Origin: Sporothrix humicola
Lineage: Eukaryota; Ascomycota; Sordariomycetes; Ophiostomatales; Ophiostomataceae
Assembly: GCA_021396245.1 (NCBI GenBank)
Contig: WNYE01000018.1
Coordinates: 310,001-374,000 of the forward strand
Direction: 5' to 3'
Length of the DNA stretch: 64,000 nucleotides
How positions within the stretch are numbered: the stretch's first letter is position 1; each line of letters starts with the position of its first letter. Positions 45,683 to 55,762 of this stretch are shown in pieces. Made by a program: the position numbers and the translations under genes. Under the pieces are notes generated by a model. That model made no database searches. It was not told where the DNA came from and was given only the letters and a program-made list of their open reading frames with translations.

Positions 45683-46211
45683 TAACTGAGTGAGCAACAA
45701 TAGCTTCTGTGACATACAGGCCCTCGTTGATGGATGGAGTATGGATTCGTTTTCTTAAGCACATGGCTTTCTCTTTTTTGACCATTGAGCCGATGCTTAT
45801 TCTTTCCTTTATATCTTCTTTCGGGAGTCTAGACCAAGCGCTTTTAGTCCGCTTGGTCTCCCTTTGTTATTCTTGCCAACTATAGACGGCTGCATTGCAG
45901 CCTTTCGTGTTTGCTTTCCTATACTCCTTACCCCTTTTCCTTGCTGGGCATTTCCCGGTGTCTACTTTTTGGGTACACCGCATGTAGAAAGGGTGTTTAT
46001 GTTTTATTCTTGTTTTTCTTTTCCTGTTTCAAAATAGCTATCAAATATACCCATTGTCTTTTTCACACGCTCGGCTGCTGCTACCATACATGTAGAAAGT
46101 GAAGTAACAGTAGATATACCCTACATAACGCCGAATACGCCAAAGACCAAAAGCCCATAGTAAAGGATTCTAAGCAAAATACCGACTTAACGCCGCGACA
46201 AGGCCTCGACT
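45683..46211. other. Convergent 3' region RBR ligase / dcc1-like gene
   Basis: 529 bp of T-rich sequence between the two convergent stop codons, consistent with 3' UTRs. A short imperfect inverted repeat (GACCAAGCG...CGCTTGGTC) lies around 45832-45859 and could form a hairpin in the 3' UTR. Confidence 0.4.
45832..45859 (+). terminator. Inverted repeat, possible 3' UTR hairpin
   Basis: GACCAAGCG and CGCTTGGTC are perfect reverse complements of nine bases separated by about ten. It sits 150 bp after the end of the RBR ligase frame. It may be a 3' UTR structure; a role in transcription termination is unproven in fungi. Confidence 0.35.
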
Positions 46212-46659
46212 TCACCGCGTACGTCCAAACTTCTCGTGCCACTTTCCGCGTGACAGCGCCGCGGTTGGCTTGGGCGCTTGTGATGAAGTGATGGGCTCCT
46301 TCTCTTCGACAAGCTCGACCGTCTCGTGGACAGTGGCAATGGCCGAGATGGTCGGCCTGGGGAGACCGCTGTCTTCGTCTGTGCCTGCCGTTGCTTGCAG
46401 CAGCACCAGCGCGTTGGACGTGTTCTTCTGCCGCAGCGCATACGTCTTTCCAGCCGCGCGGAGGCGTGCCAGGCCATCAGCCGACGACAAAAGGGACCAT
46501 CTAGGCTGTCAGTAGAAGTCATGTTAAGTAGGGGTTATGTCTAGAGGCGTACTGAGACTGGTCGTCAACGAGCTCGGCGGGCAACTCCATCAAACGGTAG
46601 CCGATGCCGTCCGAGGCGTGGACCACGGGAATAGCTGCCGACAGATCTTGTGATGACAT
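46212..46659 (-). CDS. Short Dcc1-like sister-chromatid cohesion protein
   Basis: Exons 46659-46553 and 46500-46212 (intron of 52 nt, GTACGC...CCTAG) give 131 residues. The product reads MSSQDLSAAIPVVHASDG, then IGYRLMELPAELVDDQSQWS, then KTYALRQKNTSNALVLLQ. The YRLxELPxELV and TYxLRQxxTSN motifs are the hallmarks I associate with the N-terminal domain of Dcc1, the subunit of the Ctf18-RFC clamp loader that binds Ctf8. ATVHETVELVEE and a final KWHEKFGRTR follow. Yeast and human Dcc1 are nearly 400 residues with C-terminal winged helices, which are absent here. Either filamentous fungi have a short form, or this is a divergent or truncated copy. It is divergent from the RhoGEF gene across 2 kb. 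Confidence 0.65.
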
Positions 46660-48649
46660 TTTGATTGTTAGATGCGATTGCGACGAAAAACGTGTCGTCC
46701 GTTGTCGAATGTGACGAGTTTAGGTGCGCGGCAGGTGTCGTTGATGCGCCCCACATTGAAAGCCAATTTACACGTCTTTTGGCGTTTTAGCGGCAATACT
46801 ACGCGACGACAAATGATATGCAGTAGTGGGCTTCAACTCGTCATTCAGAATCCCGTAATGCATTCGAAACTGATATCTCATCACCTCATTTTCAGAAACA
46901 TATCGTTTGAAAATTCTGCAGCATTAGTTTTCGTTTCCTAAAATGCAGCTTTGCTTGCGAGAGGATATGCACGTATCCGAATTAGACGAGAAGACAGAGG
47001 AAGCAGAAGCGAGTTCGTTGTAGGAAGAAAAAAGTGGCTGGAAATCCTGGTCGGTCATATATTAACTGCCCACCATACCCATCAATGAGAACATAAGAGA
47101 AAAAAGGTTAACGGAAAAGAGGCTGGAAACACGGCACATCTCGTGGTATTGATTAAGCTGTGGTTTCGGATAAGAGATGTAACATGCAGCAATCGGGTTC
47201 TGAGGTCAGATATGGTGCCAGTCAAAAACCTTAGCGCGTCATTGTGTGGTTTCGTCCCGTCCTCCCTGGCGCGTTTTGGCCCGTCTTTTCTTGGTGCGAA
47301 AACTCCATTGTTTACTTTTCTCGCGAAACAGACTAGCCCCAAAACACACGAAAAGCGCGGGGTCCTTGTTCTGTACTTTTTTTCTGCCAGTGCAAACAAG
47401 AGCTGCGATAGGTTCGCTGGTTTTACAGGCGCACACCGTATTTTGACGCGCCCAGTCGTTCTTTCCACAGCTGTAGACAGTGCAAATAGAAACGCATTTT
47501 GTAGGCACTCAGGCAGGAGCTATCGTGAGATTTAATATCAAAGCGAGGAACAGGGAAGGAGCGCCCGGCAGTGAAAAGAAATAGGCAAGGACATTAAAAG
47601 GACATTAAAGGGGCTTCCAATCGATCAGAGAGCCATTCAAACCCGTTCAAGACGAACCTCCATTCCGGCCAACCGAACCCACGAGGCCAACACGGGCTGT
47701 TTCGCTTCATCAACAGAGCCAGACGGGCCATTGACCTGGGAAAACCAACCCCCTGCCCCAGCCCTGGGCCGCGTGCGATATTGTCACCGTTTTCTGCTAA
47801 GATCGAGCTGCCAATATATCGCCGGAGCGAGATCGAATGTTTCACGCTTTGTCCTCGCCGCGTCCGCCTCTTTTCTTTTTCGTGTCTCTCTTTTATTCTT
47901 GACCTTTCTACTCGACCTTTCCCTCGTCTCTGTTCGCCCGGCACTCTCCCGTTTCGCACGGCCGTTAGCTTTGTTGACATCGCGAGCTGACGCGACTTGT
48001 GGCTGCATCTTCTGCACGACGACGTCACGTTAGACAAACAGGGCACACGAACATGAACCGCAAGCCAAACGACGCACCTCAGAGACGGAAATCAAGATCA
48101 AGGACCTCCCTTGAAGTTTCTTTGGAGATCCTCGTTCTTTTAGGGTTCTTTTTTGCAGCCTTTTGGGCCCGCCCCGCCTACAGTCACCGCTTGCCGTCTG
48201 TTTACCTCAAAAGGGAAGGGACCTGTGGACCCACTTCTGTTTCTCTTTTTCCTCTCTTTTTCTCTTGTCTTTCCACTCACCCACCCTTGTTGTTTTCTAC
48301 CCCCCTGTTTTATTTTTATCTTTGTTTGTGTCCACTCTCTCTTCGGCGGACCTCGACCGCCTTTGGCTGCGACCCAGTTGGCCGCCTTCGACCCCATCTT
48401 TTCAACATTCCTCACCTGCGCATCTCCCTTTTGGCATTCTTCGTCTGCTTCTTATTTTTTTCTTCCTTTCTTTTTGTCCTCCAACGAATTCGCGATCGCC
48501 GACGACAGGCCTCGCTTCTGGCCGCATCGCATCCATCGCCACTTCCGTCAGGCCCATGACGGCCGCCTGACCGCTTCCCTCGCCGCCTTCTCCCGACAAG
48601 GCGCGTCCTCTCTCTCTCTCATCACACATCACAATTGTCGCACATCGCC
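46660..48649. promoter_or_regulatory. Divergent region between the dcc1-like gene and RhoGEF, with CT-rich RhoGEF leader
   Basis: 2 kb between divergent ATGs. From about 47840 to 48630 the plus strand is strongly CT-rich, the same leader type as bem1 and the RBR ligase. Open frames on both strands at 47082-47535 overlap antisense and have no recognised motif. No RNA gene was recognised. Confidence 0.45.
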
Positions 48650-51600
48650 ATGGTGCGCGTCACCGAAGAGCTGGCCCTCTCGCCAGAGGCCGTCACGCTC
48701 TTCCACGCCAGCGATCCGCTGCTCGGCCATCTGCCCGTCCTCGCGTTCCACGGGCCCTCCACAACCGCCAATTTCACGCACAACAGCTCGCGCATCCAAG
48801 TCCACATCTACTCGCCCGCCGGCTTCCAATCTTTTCCCCGCCTCACCGTCTCGCCGAGCTCCAATTTCTATGGCGTCGTTACACATTTGCCCCGCGAGTT
48901 CCAGGGCGACGAAATTTGCCGCGGCCTCGCCTTTGCGCTCTTCAAGTACTTTAGCGAGCTGCCCGAGTCCGTCAAGACGTATTTGAGGAACCAGTACCCA
49001 ACAACACGCGGCCGCCGTCCTGGCTCAGCTCCGGCGCTCTTTGGCGAGCAGCATGCCGCCGATCTCGCCAAGGCCATGGCCTGTGTCGAGACCAATGTCG
49101 ACGAGCACCTGCGCGCTCTCGAGTGTGCGCTGCAGACCCAGCATGTGAGCAACATCGATCTCGACCTTGTCCTCCCACCCGGCGCCATTCAACTTCCTTC
49201 TCTCGAAGGCGACAGCGCTGCTGCCATCGACGACAACGACGAAGACGCCATCCTCGACCCAACCCTGCGTCAGTACGACCCGGCCTACACACCGCTTGTC
49301 AAGCTCTTTGGCGAGCCCGTTTTCTTACCCACATCCAAGCTGCGCCGTGCACCGTCGAGGCCCAGCTCGCTCAACCACCGCACCAAGGCGTTTACAAAGG
49401 ACCAGAAAGTCGAGCTGCGCATGCAGATGGGTGAGCTGGTGGACACCGAAGAGCGCTATGTTCTCAAGCTCAACGAGCTCGTCAAGCATATTGCAGACGA
49501 CTTTCGGCAAAAGGCCAAGGACCGCACTCCCACAAGCTCCAGTCCGTCCATGGAAGACGTGGACCGTCTCTTCCCACGGTCGGCAGATCGCATCCTGCAA
49601 GTCAACTCGGCGTTCATGCAGGACTTGCGCAAAGTGATGGACGATACCGAGGAGGACGCTGTGCGCGATCTGGATATACCCTACACATTTGGCTCAGCAT
49701 CGTCGCGCACAATGCTGGCTAACTCGGGCGCCGGCGGCGGGTCCGTCCGTGTCAAGGACCCTAGTGGTGCCCTGGCCATGGCCAAGACCTTCCTCGAGTG
49801 GTTCCCCAAGTTCACCGACTGCTACCAGGAGTACATTCGCGCGAGCCAGAACTTCCCACAGTTGCTCAACAGTTTTCTCGACAACAACCAGTCCAGTTTC
49901 CGCGACCGGGTCGTCCAGACGACCGGTGAGCAGGTGCTGCGGTCTATCCTGATCGAGCCAGTCCAGCGTCTGCCACGTTACAGCCTCTTCATCGACCAGA
50001 TTATAGGCTGTCTACCCATCACACACCCGGCCCTGCAGCTGATGCTCAAGGCGCGCGATATCATCACCAACATCTGCTCCATGGATGACCCGTCCGACAC
50101 AAAGCCCCATGTCGTCAACCGGCTACGGAATCTGATCGAATGCTGGCCCATGGACCTCGAGCCACGGGGTCGTCTGGTCCTTGCCGCTGACTTTGTCGAG
50201 CTGGCTGCACCATACGATGCAGACGCACACAATATTGGAATCCAGGACCGGGCGGGCCTGTTCCTGCTATTTAGCGACTGTCTCATTGTAGTCAAGAAGA
50301 AGGCAGGTACAAATTTCACAGGTCGCGATCTCCTGCGCGAGATTGACAAACCCTCGCCAGCTGGCCTGTTGGTTTCCATGACCAACGCAGCTGGTGGCCC
50401 TGGAACGTACGATTTTGCCTTCAGTGGCTGGCACCAGTTGGCAGACGTTCGTTTCACTGAATCGTCTGACAGCCGTCTTGTGTGGATGACGTCGACCCAG
50501 GAGATGAAGAGCGCGCATTCTGGCGACTACATGGCCAGCAAAGCTATCACCTCGCGCTGCTTTGTCTTGCAGGAAACGTTTGAGTGCAAGGCCACCCGCT
50601 GGAGCGAAGACCTTGTCAAAGCTCGCATTGAGGGCCGTTTCTCCGAGGCCGAGCGTGAGACACCGACTTGGAGTCTTCGTTCGGTGCGCCTCCCCGAGAA
50701 CAATAACATGGGTCTCCACGCTGCCGTCTTCCAAGAAGCTGCCGAGGATCTCATTGAGGGCCGTCGCGAGCCCGCCCCTGTGCGCGTCGTCTTCGACAAC
50801 CACCGGGGCACTAAAGGCGCTCCTGTCGGCCACTACGGCGTTGAGATTGTCGTCGAGGTGCGCACCGATGTGGGCCGCAGCAGTTCCGGCAGCCGTGGCA
50901 GCTATGGTAATGGCGAGAAGCGTATCTTGATGAATACAGTTGGCCTCAATGGCAAGCGGTATTCGGACGACATTGCCCAGGAAGATTTTCTGCCAACTCT
51001 CGCACGGCGCATCATCCAGCTCATGAGCTCCCAGTACAACCCGTCGAACCCTGCGCTGGTGCCCGCCCTCGTTTCCTACCACACAAAGACCCTGCGCTCT
51101 CTCAAGTTTGGCACCCGTGCCGAAAAGACAAAGTCGTTCCTGGGCTCGTCACCAGTCAAGCTGCTCTCGAGTTTCCTCGGTGGCAGCAGCACAAGCAATG
51201 TTGCTAGCAACAACAGCACACCCGCTGCCACCTCCGTCAGCAACACAAGCACCACCAACCTGACGGAAAGCATATACGGCTCGATGCGCCTGAATCGGTC
51301 GCAGTCCAGCAGCAGCCGCCCAACAATTCAGGCCGATGCGGCCTCGCTCAACGGATCCATCCGCGATCGCACAGGCGGCGCAACATTTGGCGGCGACGCA
51401 TCTCGCCCGGAGAACCCTCTTGTGCGCCTAGAGCACACATTTACTGGATACGTCGCGGCTCTCCAGGCGCGCAAGGGCCAGTTTGTTGCTCGGACGCTGC
51501 TCAACCGGAGCTCGAGCTCGGCAGACGAGCTGTCTGTCAACCTGCTGTACAACAAGCTCAACGAGAGCCCGTACGATTGGGAGTCCTCGTCGGAACTGAT

Positions 51601-53650
51601 GCCCGAAGTGGTCTTTGCGGCTTTCGAAAAATTTACGCGCATTGCCTGGCGCGACCAGATGGGCACCATCATGACCATCCAGTCCCTTGATGCTCTGCAA
51701 GAACGTGCGGTCCGCAAGGTTCCTGGCGACTTTGCCGACTTTGTCAACTATCTGTTCGGTGATATGGCACCGCAGAACCGGCGCGCGTTTACGGCATTGA
51801 TCAAGCTCCTGGCCGACCTTTTGGATGGTTGCAGTGATGATGGTGACCGTGGTGCTCTGACTCTTGCATTTGCTGAGCTCTTGGTGGCAGGCAACGGAGA
51901 ACCGCACAACTACATCAATCTGCTAGACCGTCTCGTCGAGGACTGCGACCGCATCTTTGACGAGATCGGCTTTGGCTCGGGCATCCACCTGCGCAGCTCT
52001 GCCTATGAGTCCCTCAACTCGTCCGTCGCAAGAAGCCACAAGTCTGCAACGGGCTCTTTGACATCCAACACCTCGTCACTCCGCAGAAAGTTTGGTCTCG
52101 AGTCCCTTCTTCGGCAAAATAGCAGCAGCAACAGAGGGCTGGAGGGCATGGTCAGCGGTGCTAGCAGCATAGCCGACTCAACCTCGGAACGTTCATCCAT
52201 GTGGCGCAGTCTCAGCAAGCACCACCGGAATCCGGCCACTGGCGAGAGTTCGAGTTTGTCAAAGGCCACGGGAAGCTATGTCAACCGTTCTCGGTCCATT
52301 GATATGGGCAACCACTCGCCCATGGGTACAAACAAGATGATGATGCGCCGTCCTGCATCGCGTGATCGGCCTCCTATTGCGGGCGCCTTTGATGACATGT
52401 CCATGATGCAGCGGCCAACAAGTTCACATCGGCCCACGAGCTCACACAAGCAGCTCGAGACGATTGGCGAGCCAGACACGGAGCCGGGCATCAGCAAATC
52501 TGTCAAGTCAGGCTCTGAAAAGACGCTCAAGAAGAAACGGCGCAGCTCGCTGTCCGATCTCAAAAGCCTCATGGCCGGCGTCAGCCTCGACGATGACGAA
52601 TCATCCAAGCCCGATCCGATGTCAAAGACCAAGGACAGCCCGCTGCCGCCCATTCCTCTCCGGACGACTAAGACAACGTCCGAAAAGGTGAATGCGGGCC
52701 CGCGCGCACCCTCGCCGTCAAAGATTCCCAAGAGCCCGCAGTCATTGTCGCTGTCACAGTTCCAGAGCCACAGTCGCCATAACAGTATACAGCAGCAGTC
52801 GCAGGCACCGCCGCAGCTGGGCAACATCTTCCAGTCGCCCACGCAAAAGGAAAACATTACGATCGGCGATGTTGCACAGCCGTCGGCAACCGAGTCCGGC
52901 CATAGCAAGACATTGTCTGGAGGCTCACACATCCCGACACTCAAGGCATCGCGGGCAGCGGGCACGATATTACCGCCGCCTGGTTCCATATCACCCACAC
53001 GCCAAAGCCAGCTCCCGCCGCCGAGCCCGACGAAGCTGCCGCCTGGTACCTTGACTTCCGCTAACAACGGATCAACGATGGGTGGTACGGGCCAGCGGCT
53101 GCGCCTGCAGTCGCCGCAGAAGCTGCGTGAACGCTTGCAGTCGGAGAAGCGGGCCGTGGAGGAAGTTGACGCTTCTCTGCGGTCTGAGCTATCGCGTATC
53201 TCTGAGGATATGGCCAAGTTGAACAGCGGCGCCGCCATGTCTGCCCCCTCTGCCCTGCCTGGCTCGATTGATATCCAGACACTCGCCGCAGCCGTCCAAG
53301 CTCTCGAGGCCCGCCTCCCCAAACGTCTCCAAGAAGTCACCGACCGCCAAGAGTCCCTGCAGCATGACATGGACGCCACCGTCAAGGCTTCCGAGGGCAA
53401 AGTGCGCTCCATTGACCAAATGTACAAGGAGGCCACGGCCGAGAACGAGCTGCTGTACGAAAAGTTCAACACGGAGCTCGGCAAGATTGTGCGGGCGCTC
53501 AAGGGCAAAGGCCGCGAAGACAAGGAGGAGCTCGTGGCCAAGCTCAAGGAGCAGACCGAGGAGACGGCACGGCTCAAAAAGGACAATGCGCGCCTGCGGC
53601 GCGAGGCTGTCAGTCTGCGGACGCTTCTCAAGGGCGAGCAGCAGAGTTGA
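48650..53650 (+). CDS. Rho guanine nucleotide exchange factor (DH-PH) with C-terminal coiled coil
   Basis: Exchange factor expected to activate a Rho-family GTPase at the cell cortex. 1666 residues in one exon; ATG 48650 (MVRVTEELALSPEAV) is the first in frame. An N-terminal domain of about 250 residues (FHASDPLLGHLPVLAFHG, LRNQYPTTRGRRPGS) resembles no domain I can name. The DH domain spans about 255-480, with CR1 ELVDTEERYVLKLNELVKHI and the hallmark helix ILIEPVQRLPRYSLFIDQI. A PH-like region follows (about 515-640, including GLFLLFSDCLIVVKKK). The middle is long, Ser/Asn/Thr-rich and disordered, with several basic Ser motifs. The last 170 residues form a coiled coil (LRERLQSEKRAVEEVDASLR to LKKDNARLRREAVSLR). 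It is not the CNH-containing Rom2/Tus1 type, so I give no symbol. Confidence 0.88.
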   Translation: MVRVTEELALSPEAVTLFHASDPLLGHLPVLAFHGPSTTANFTHNSSRIQVHIYSPAGFQSFPRLTVSPSSNFYGVVTHLPREFQGDEICRGLAFALFKYFSELPESVKTYLRNQYPTTRGRRPGSAPALFGEQHAADLAKAMACVETNVDEHLRALECALQTQHVSNIDLDLVLPPGAIQLPSLEGDSAAAIDDNDEDAILDPTLRQYDPAYTPLVKLFGEPVFLPTSKLRRAPSRPSSLNHRTKAFTKDQKVELRMQMGELVDTEERYVLKLNELVKHIADDFRQKAKDRTPTSSSPSMEDVDRLFPRSADRILQVNSAFMQDLRKVMDDTEEDAVRDLDIPYTFGSASSRTMLANSGAGGGSVRVKDPSGALAMAKTFLEWFPKFTDCYQEYIRASQNFPQLLNSFLDNNQSSFRDRVVQTTGEQVLRSILIEPVQRLPRYSLFIDQIIGCLPITHPALQLMLKARDIITNICSMDDPSDTKPHVVNRLRNLIECWPMDLEPRGRLVLAADFVELAAPYDADAHNIGIQDRAGLFLLFSDCLIVVKKKAGTNFTGRDLLREIDKPSPAGLLVSMTNAAGGPGTYDFAFSGWHQLADVRFTESSDSRLVWMTSTQEMKSAHSGDYMASKAITSRCFVLQETFECKATRWSEDLVKARIEGRFSEAERETPTWSLRSVRLPENNNMGLHAAVFQEAAEDLIEGRREPAPVRVVFDNHRGTKGAPVGHYGVEIVVEVRTDVGRSSSGSRGSYGNGEKRILMNTVGLNGKRYSDDIAQEDFLPTLARRIIQLMSSQYNPSNPALVPALVSYHTKTLRSLKFGTRAEKTKSFLGSSPVKLLSSFLGGSSTSNVASNNSTPAATSVSNTSTTNLTESIYGSMRLNRSQSSSSRPTIQADAASLNGSIRDRTGGATFGGDASRPENPLVRLEHTFTGYVAALQARKGQFVARTLLNRSSSSADELSVNLLYNKLNESPYDWESSSELMPEVVFAAFEKFTRIAWRDQMGTIMTIQSLDALQERAVRKVPGDFADFVNYLFGDMAPQNRRAFTALIKLLADLLDGCSDDGDRGALTLAFAELLVAGNGEPHNYINLLDRLVEDCDRIFDEIGFGSGIHLRSSAYESLNSSVARSHKSATGSLTSNTSSLRRKFGLESLLRQNSSSNRGLEGMVSGASSIADSTSERSSMWRSLSKHHRNPATGESSSLSKATGSYVNRSRSIDMGNHSPMGTNKMMMRRPASRDRPPIAGAFDDMSMMQRPTSSHRPTSSHKQLETIGEPDTEPGISKSVKSGSEKTLKKKRRSSLSDLKSLMAGVSLDDDESSKPDPMSKTKDSPLPPIPLRTTKTTSEKVNAGPRAPSPSKIPKSPQSLSLSQFQSHSRHNSIQQQSQAPPQLGNIFQSPTQKENITIGDVAQPSATESGHSKTLSGGSHIPTLKASRAAGTILPPPGSISPTRQSQLPPPSPTKLPPGTLTSANNGSTMGGTGQRLRLQSPQKLRERLQSEKRAVEEVDASLRSELSRISEDMAKLNSGAAMSAPSALPGSIDIQTLAAAVQALEARLPKRLQEVTDRQESLQHDMDATVKASEGKVRSIDQMYKEATAENELLYEKFNTELGKIVRALKGKGREDKEELVAKLKEQTEETARLKKDNARLRREAVSLRTLLKGEQQS

Positions 53651-54493
53651 GTGGACCAATGTGTCTTTTCACTTCTTCTTCACTTCTACGAAACCCCTTT
53701 TAGATTGTACTATTTTTGTTCTATTTTTTGACACTTTTGATTTATTTTTGGCCCATGGCTGGTCATTGGCGTTGGTTGCTGATAGAATTGGAGGGGATGG
53801 ACTTATATCAGGCTAGGGCTTTGGAAGGGACGGCCCGTGACAGGTGGTCAAGGATGGGATGTTACGATGAGATATGAGGAGTTCTGAGGACGATGAATCA
53901 GTGACGGCATGAAACTTTCAACATTTTTGAAGCATGTAGCAAGCGTTTGCAGGCAAGAACAAATGGCATTTTGGCAGCTTCATATGCGTGGTCCTTCTGT
54001 CTTATGATTTAATCTTTTCATTGTGATTTTGATTCATGTTTGAATGTTCTTGTGGTGAGATGGTCCATATGGCACGCGCTGTTTAGCGGGCATTGTGAAT
54101 GAAAAGGAAGTGAGAAAGGAAAACTGTAAACTGTAAACGAAAAACAGAAGAACCCAAAAAGAAAACTAATAGTACAATTCATTACGCAGCATGTCGCCTT
54201 GATGTCCGTCCCATGCCCAAATTCTTATCATAAAACCCCATTTGTATCATGAAAGAGTATAAGAGCGAGTACAAAGAAAGTGGACAAGGCGAGTATCAAC
54301 AAGAAAGAAAAAAGAAACAAGAGAAAATGAGACAAGCCTGTCTATCTAATCCAAGCCCATGCAAAAGTGTATGAGTCTATATCTCTAGGAATGCCCATTG
54401 CAAGGGAGCCACGGTCCGTTTTCGTGGTATAAAAAGAAACGCGGTAATGCAAAAAGACGAGAAATCAAAATAAGATGAGATAATCGAAGGAGA
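53651..54493. other. Convergent 3' region after the RhoGEF gene
   Basis: 843 bp between convergent stop codons, AT-rich from about 53880 to 54490. It is consistent with two 3' UTRs; nothing else is supported. Confidence 0.45.
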
Positions 54494-55762
54494 CTACTCC
54501 AACTTTGTCATAAACGACTTGCGCATCTTCATGTTGACGACGCCGCCGATGCCATAGGCCGGGACTATACGGCCAATACGCGCCACCGAGCTCACGAGCC
54601 AGTTCTTGCGCACAGCCGCAAACCGGTCAGACCATGTGGCCGGGCCGCCGGCGTTTCCACTCGCCTGCCACGCGCGGTTGTACAGATCCAGGCCCAGCAA
54701 GTGCGCAGGTGTCGACAGGAACTGCGTCAGCGCCGGCGCGGCAAACTGCGCCACGGTCTGGCCCGACACGGCGCGCATCAGCGCATTCTTGGCCGTTGTG
54801 CCGGAGGCGTCGCCGAGACTAAACTTTTCGTTGAGGTACGGCCCCAGCCGCGGCGGGATGTTGAACGACGCAAAAATGGTCATGCAGTCGCGCAGGGCAA
54901 ACAGCAGGTACGACGGTCCGGGGACAGGTCGCGGCACAGCGCCCGGCGGGCCAAACATGCGCACAAACACCTGGTCCTTGTAGATGCATATGCCGATGTT
55001 GGTTGCTGACGAGGCGGCAAACTTGGCGGCGCCGGCGGTGACGTGCGAGGCCGGCAAATTGCGGGATGTGCTGGCCGCCGTATCGACGGCATTGGCGGTG
55101 AAATAGGTGCTGCCGTACAGCAAGCAGATGAGGGCAAAGGGTTTGCCCAGCAAGATCTGCTGGGGCCGGCGGAACAGCGTGGCAAACGAGGATTTTAAAG
55201 AGCCGGCCAGCGTGTTGGCGCCCGAAGCATTCTCCATGATGGAGCGGTCGATAATGGCAATCAGCGGAGCCACAATCGAGGCGGCCGTGAAGCCGCTGAC
55301 GGCGTCGGCAGCAAGACGGAGGCCCAGGTGTTTGGTATTGTACTGGGGACTTGAGGTGCTGGCGGCTGTGGAGGTCGTCTCTGTTTTTGTTGTCATCGTT
55401 GTCGTCGTCGGAGAAGATGCGGGGGCGGAGGAAGAGTCTGTACTTGTCGAGGCCCGTTTTGTTAATGGCGAGGGCGGAATCGAGGCCGGGAGGAGAGTAG
55501 GAGTAGGAAACGGCGGTCTTGAAAGGGTAGAGGGTGTCGAGGGTGGTAATGATGAGGAGGCAACGGAAGAAGAAGAAGAGGTAGAGGCGGCTGAAGAGGG
55601 CGGCTCTCTTAATGGGTCTTCGGAGGAAGCTTCTTCGGAGGAGGTGGAAGATGTCGGAGACATGGCCGGCGAGGGTGGTGTATATGCCTCAGGAAGGCTC
55701 GCCCGGGGTCTTTCCAGGTTCACGGCCGGCACGAGCGCCGGTGCCGAAGCTGTAGGTGCCAT
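54494..55762 (-). CDS. Conserved fungal membrane protein of unknown function
   Basis: 422 residues, single exon; ATG at 55762-55760 (MAPTASAPALVPAV). Residues 1-135 are Ser/Thr/Pro-rich low complexity. The folded part begins KHLGLRLAADAVSGFTAAS, then IVAPLIAIIDRSIMENASG, LKSSFATLFRRPQQILLGKP and FALICLLYGSTYFTANAVD. Later come ATNIGICIYKDQVFVRMFG, YLLFALRDCMTIFASFNIP and a C-terminus VARIGRIVPAYGIGGVVNMK. The alternation of several 18-22 residue hydrophobic stretches with basic loops suggests a multi-pass membrane protein, loosely like mitochondrial carriers, but I see no carrier signature (PxDxxK). The ordered sequence looks well conserved, and I believe it belongs to a fungal family without known function. 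An organellar location is only a guess. Confidence 0.72.
   Translation of the reverse strand: MAPTASAPALVPAVNLERPRASLPEAYTPPSPAMSPTSSTSSEEASSEDPLREPPSSAASTSSSSSVASSSLPPSTPSTLSRPPFPTPTLLPASIPPSPLTKRASTSTDSSSAPASSPTTTTMTTKTETTSTAASTSSPQYNTKHLGLRLAADAVSGFTAASIVAPLIAIIDRSIMENASGANTLAGSLKSSFATLFRRPQQILLGKPFALICLLYGSTYFTANAVDTAASTSRNLPASHVTAGAAKFAASSATNIGICIYKDQVFVRMFGPPGAVPRPVPGPSYLLFALRDCMTIFASFNIPPRLGPYLNEKFSLGDASGTTAKNALMRAVSGQTVAQFAAPALTQFLSTPAHLLGLDLYNRAWQASGNAGGPATWSDRFAAVRKNWLVSSVARIGRIVPAYGIGGVVNMKMRKSFMTKLE

Noticed and set aside
47082..47535. Antisense pair of frames of about 130 codons
   Set aside because: Mutually overlapping, with no domain, introns or codon character; probably chance.
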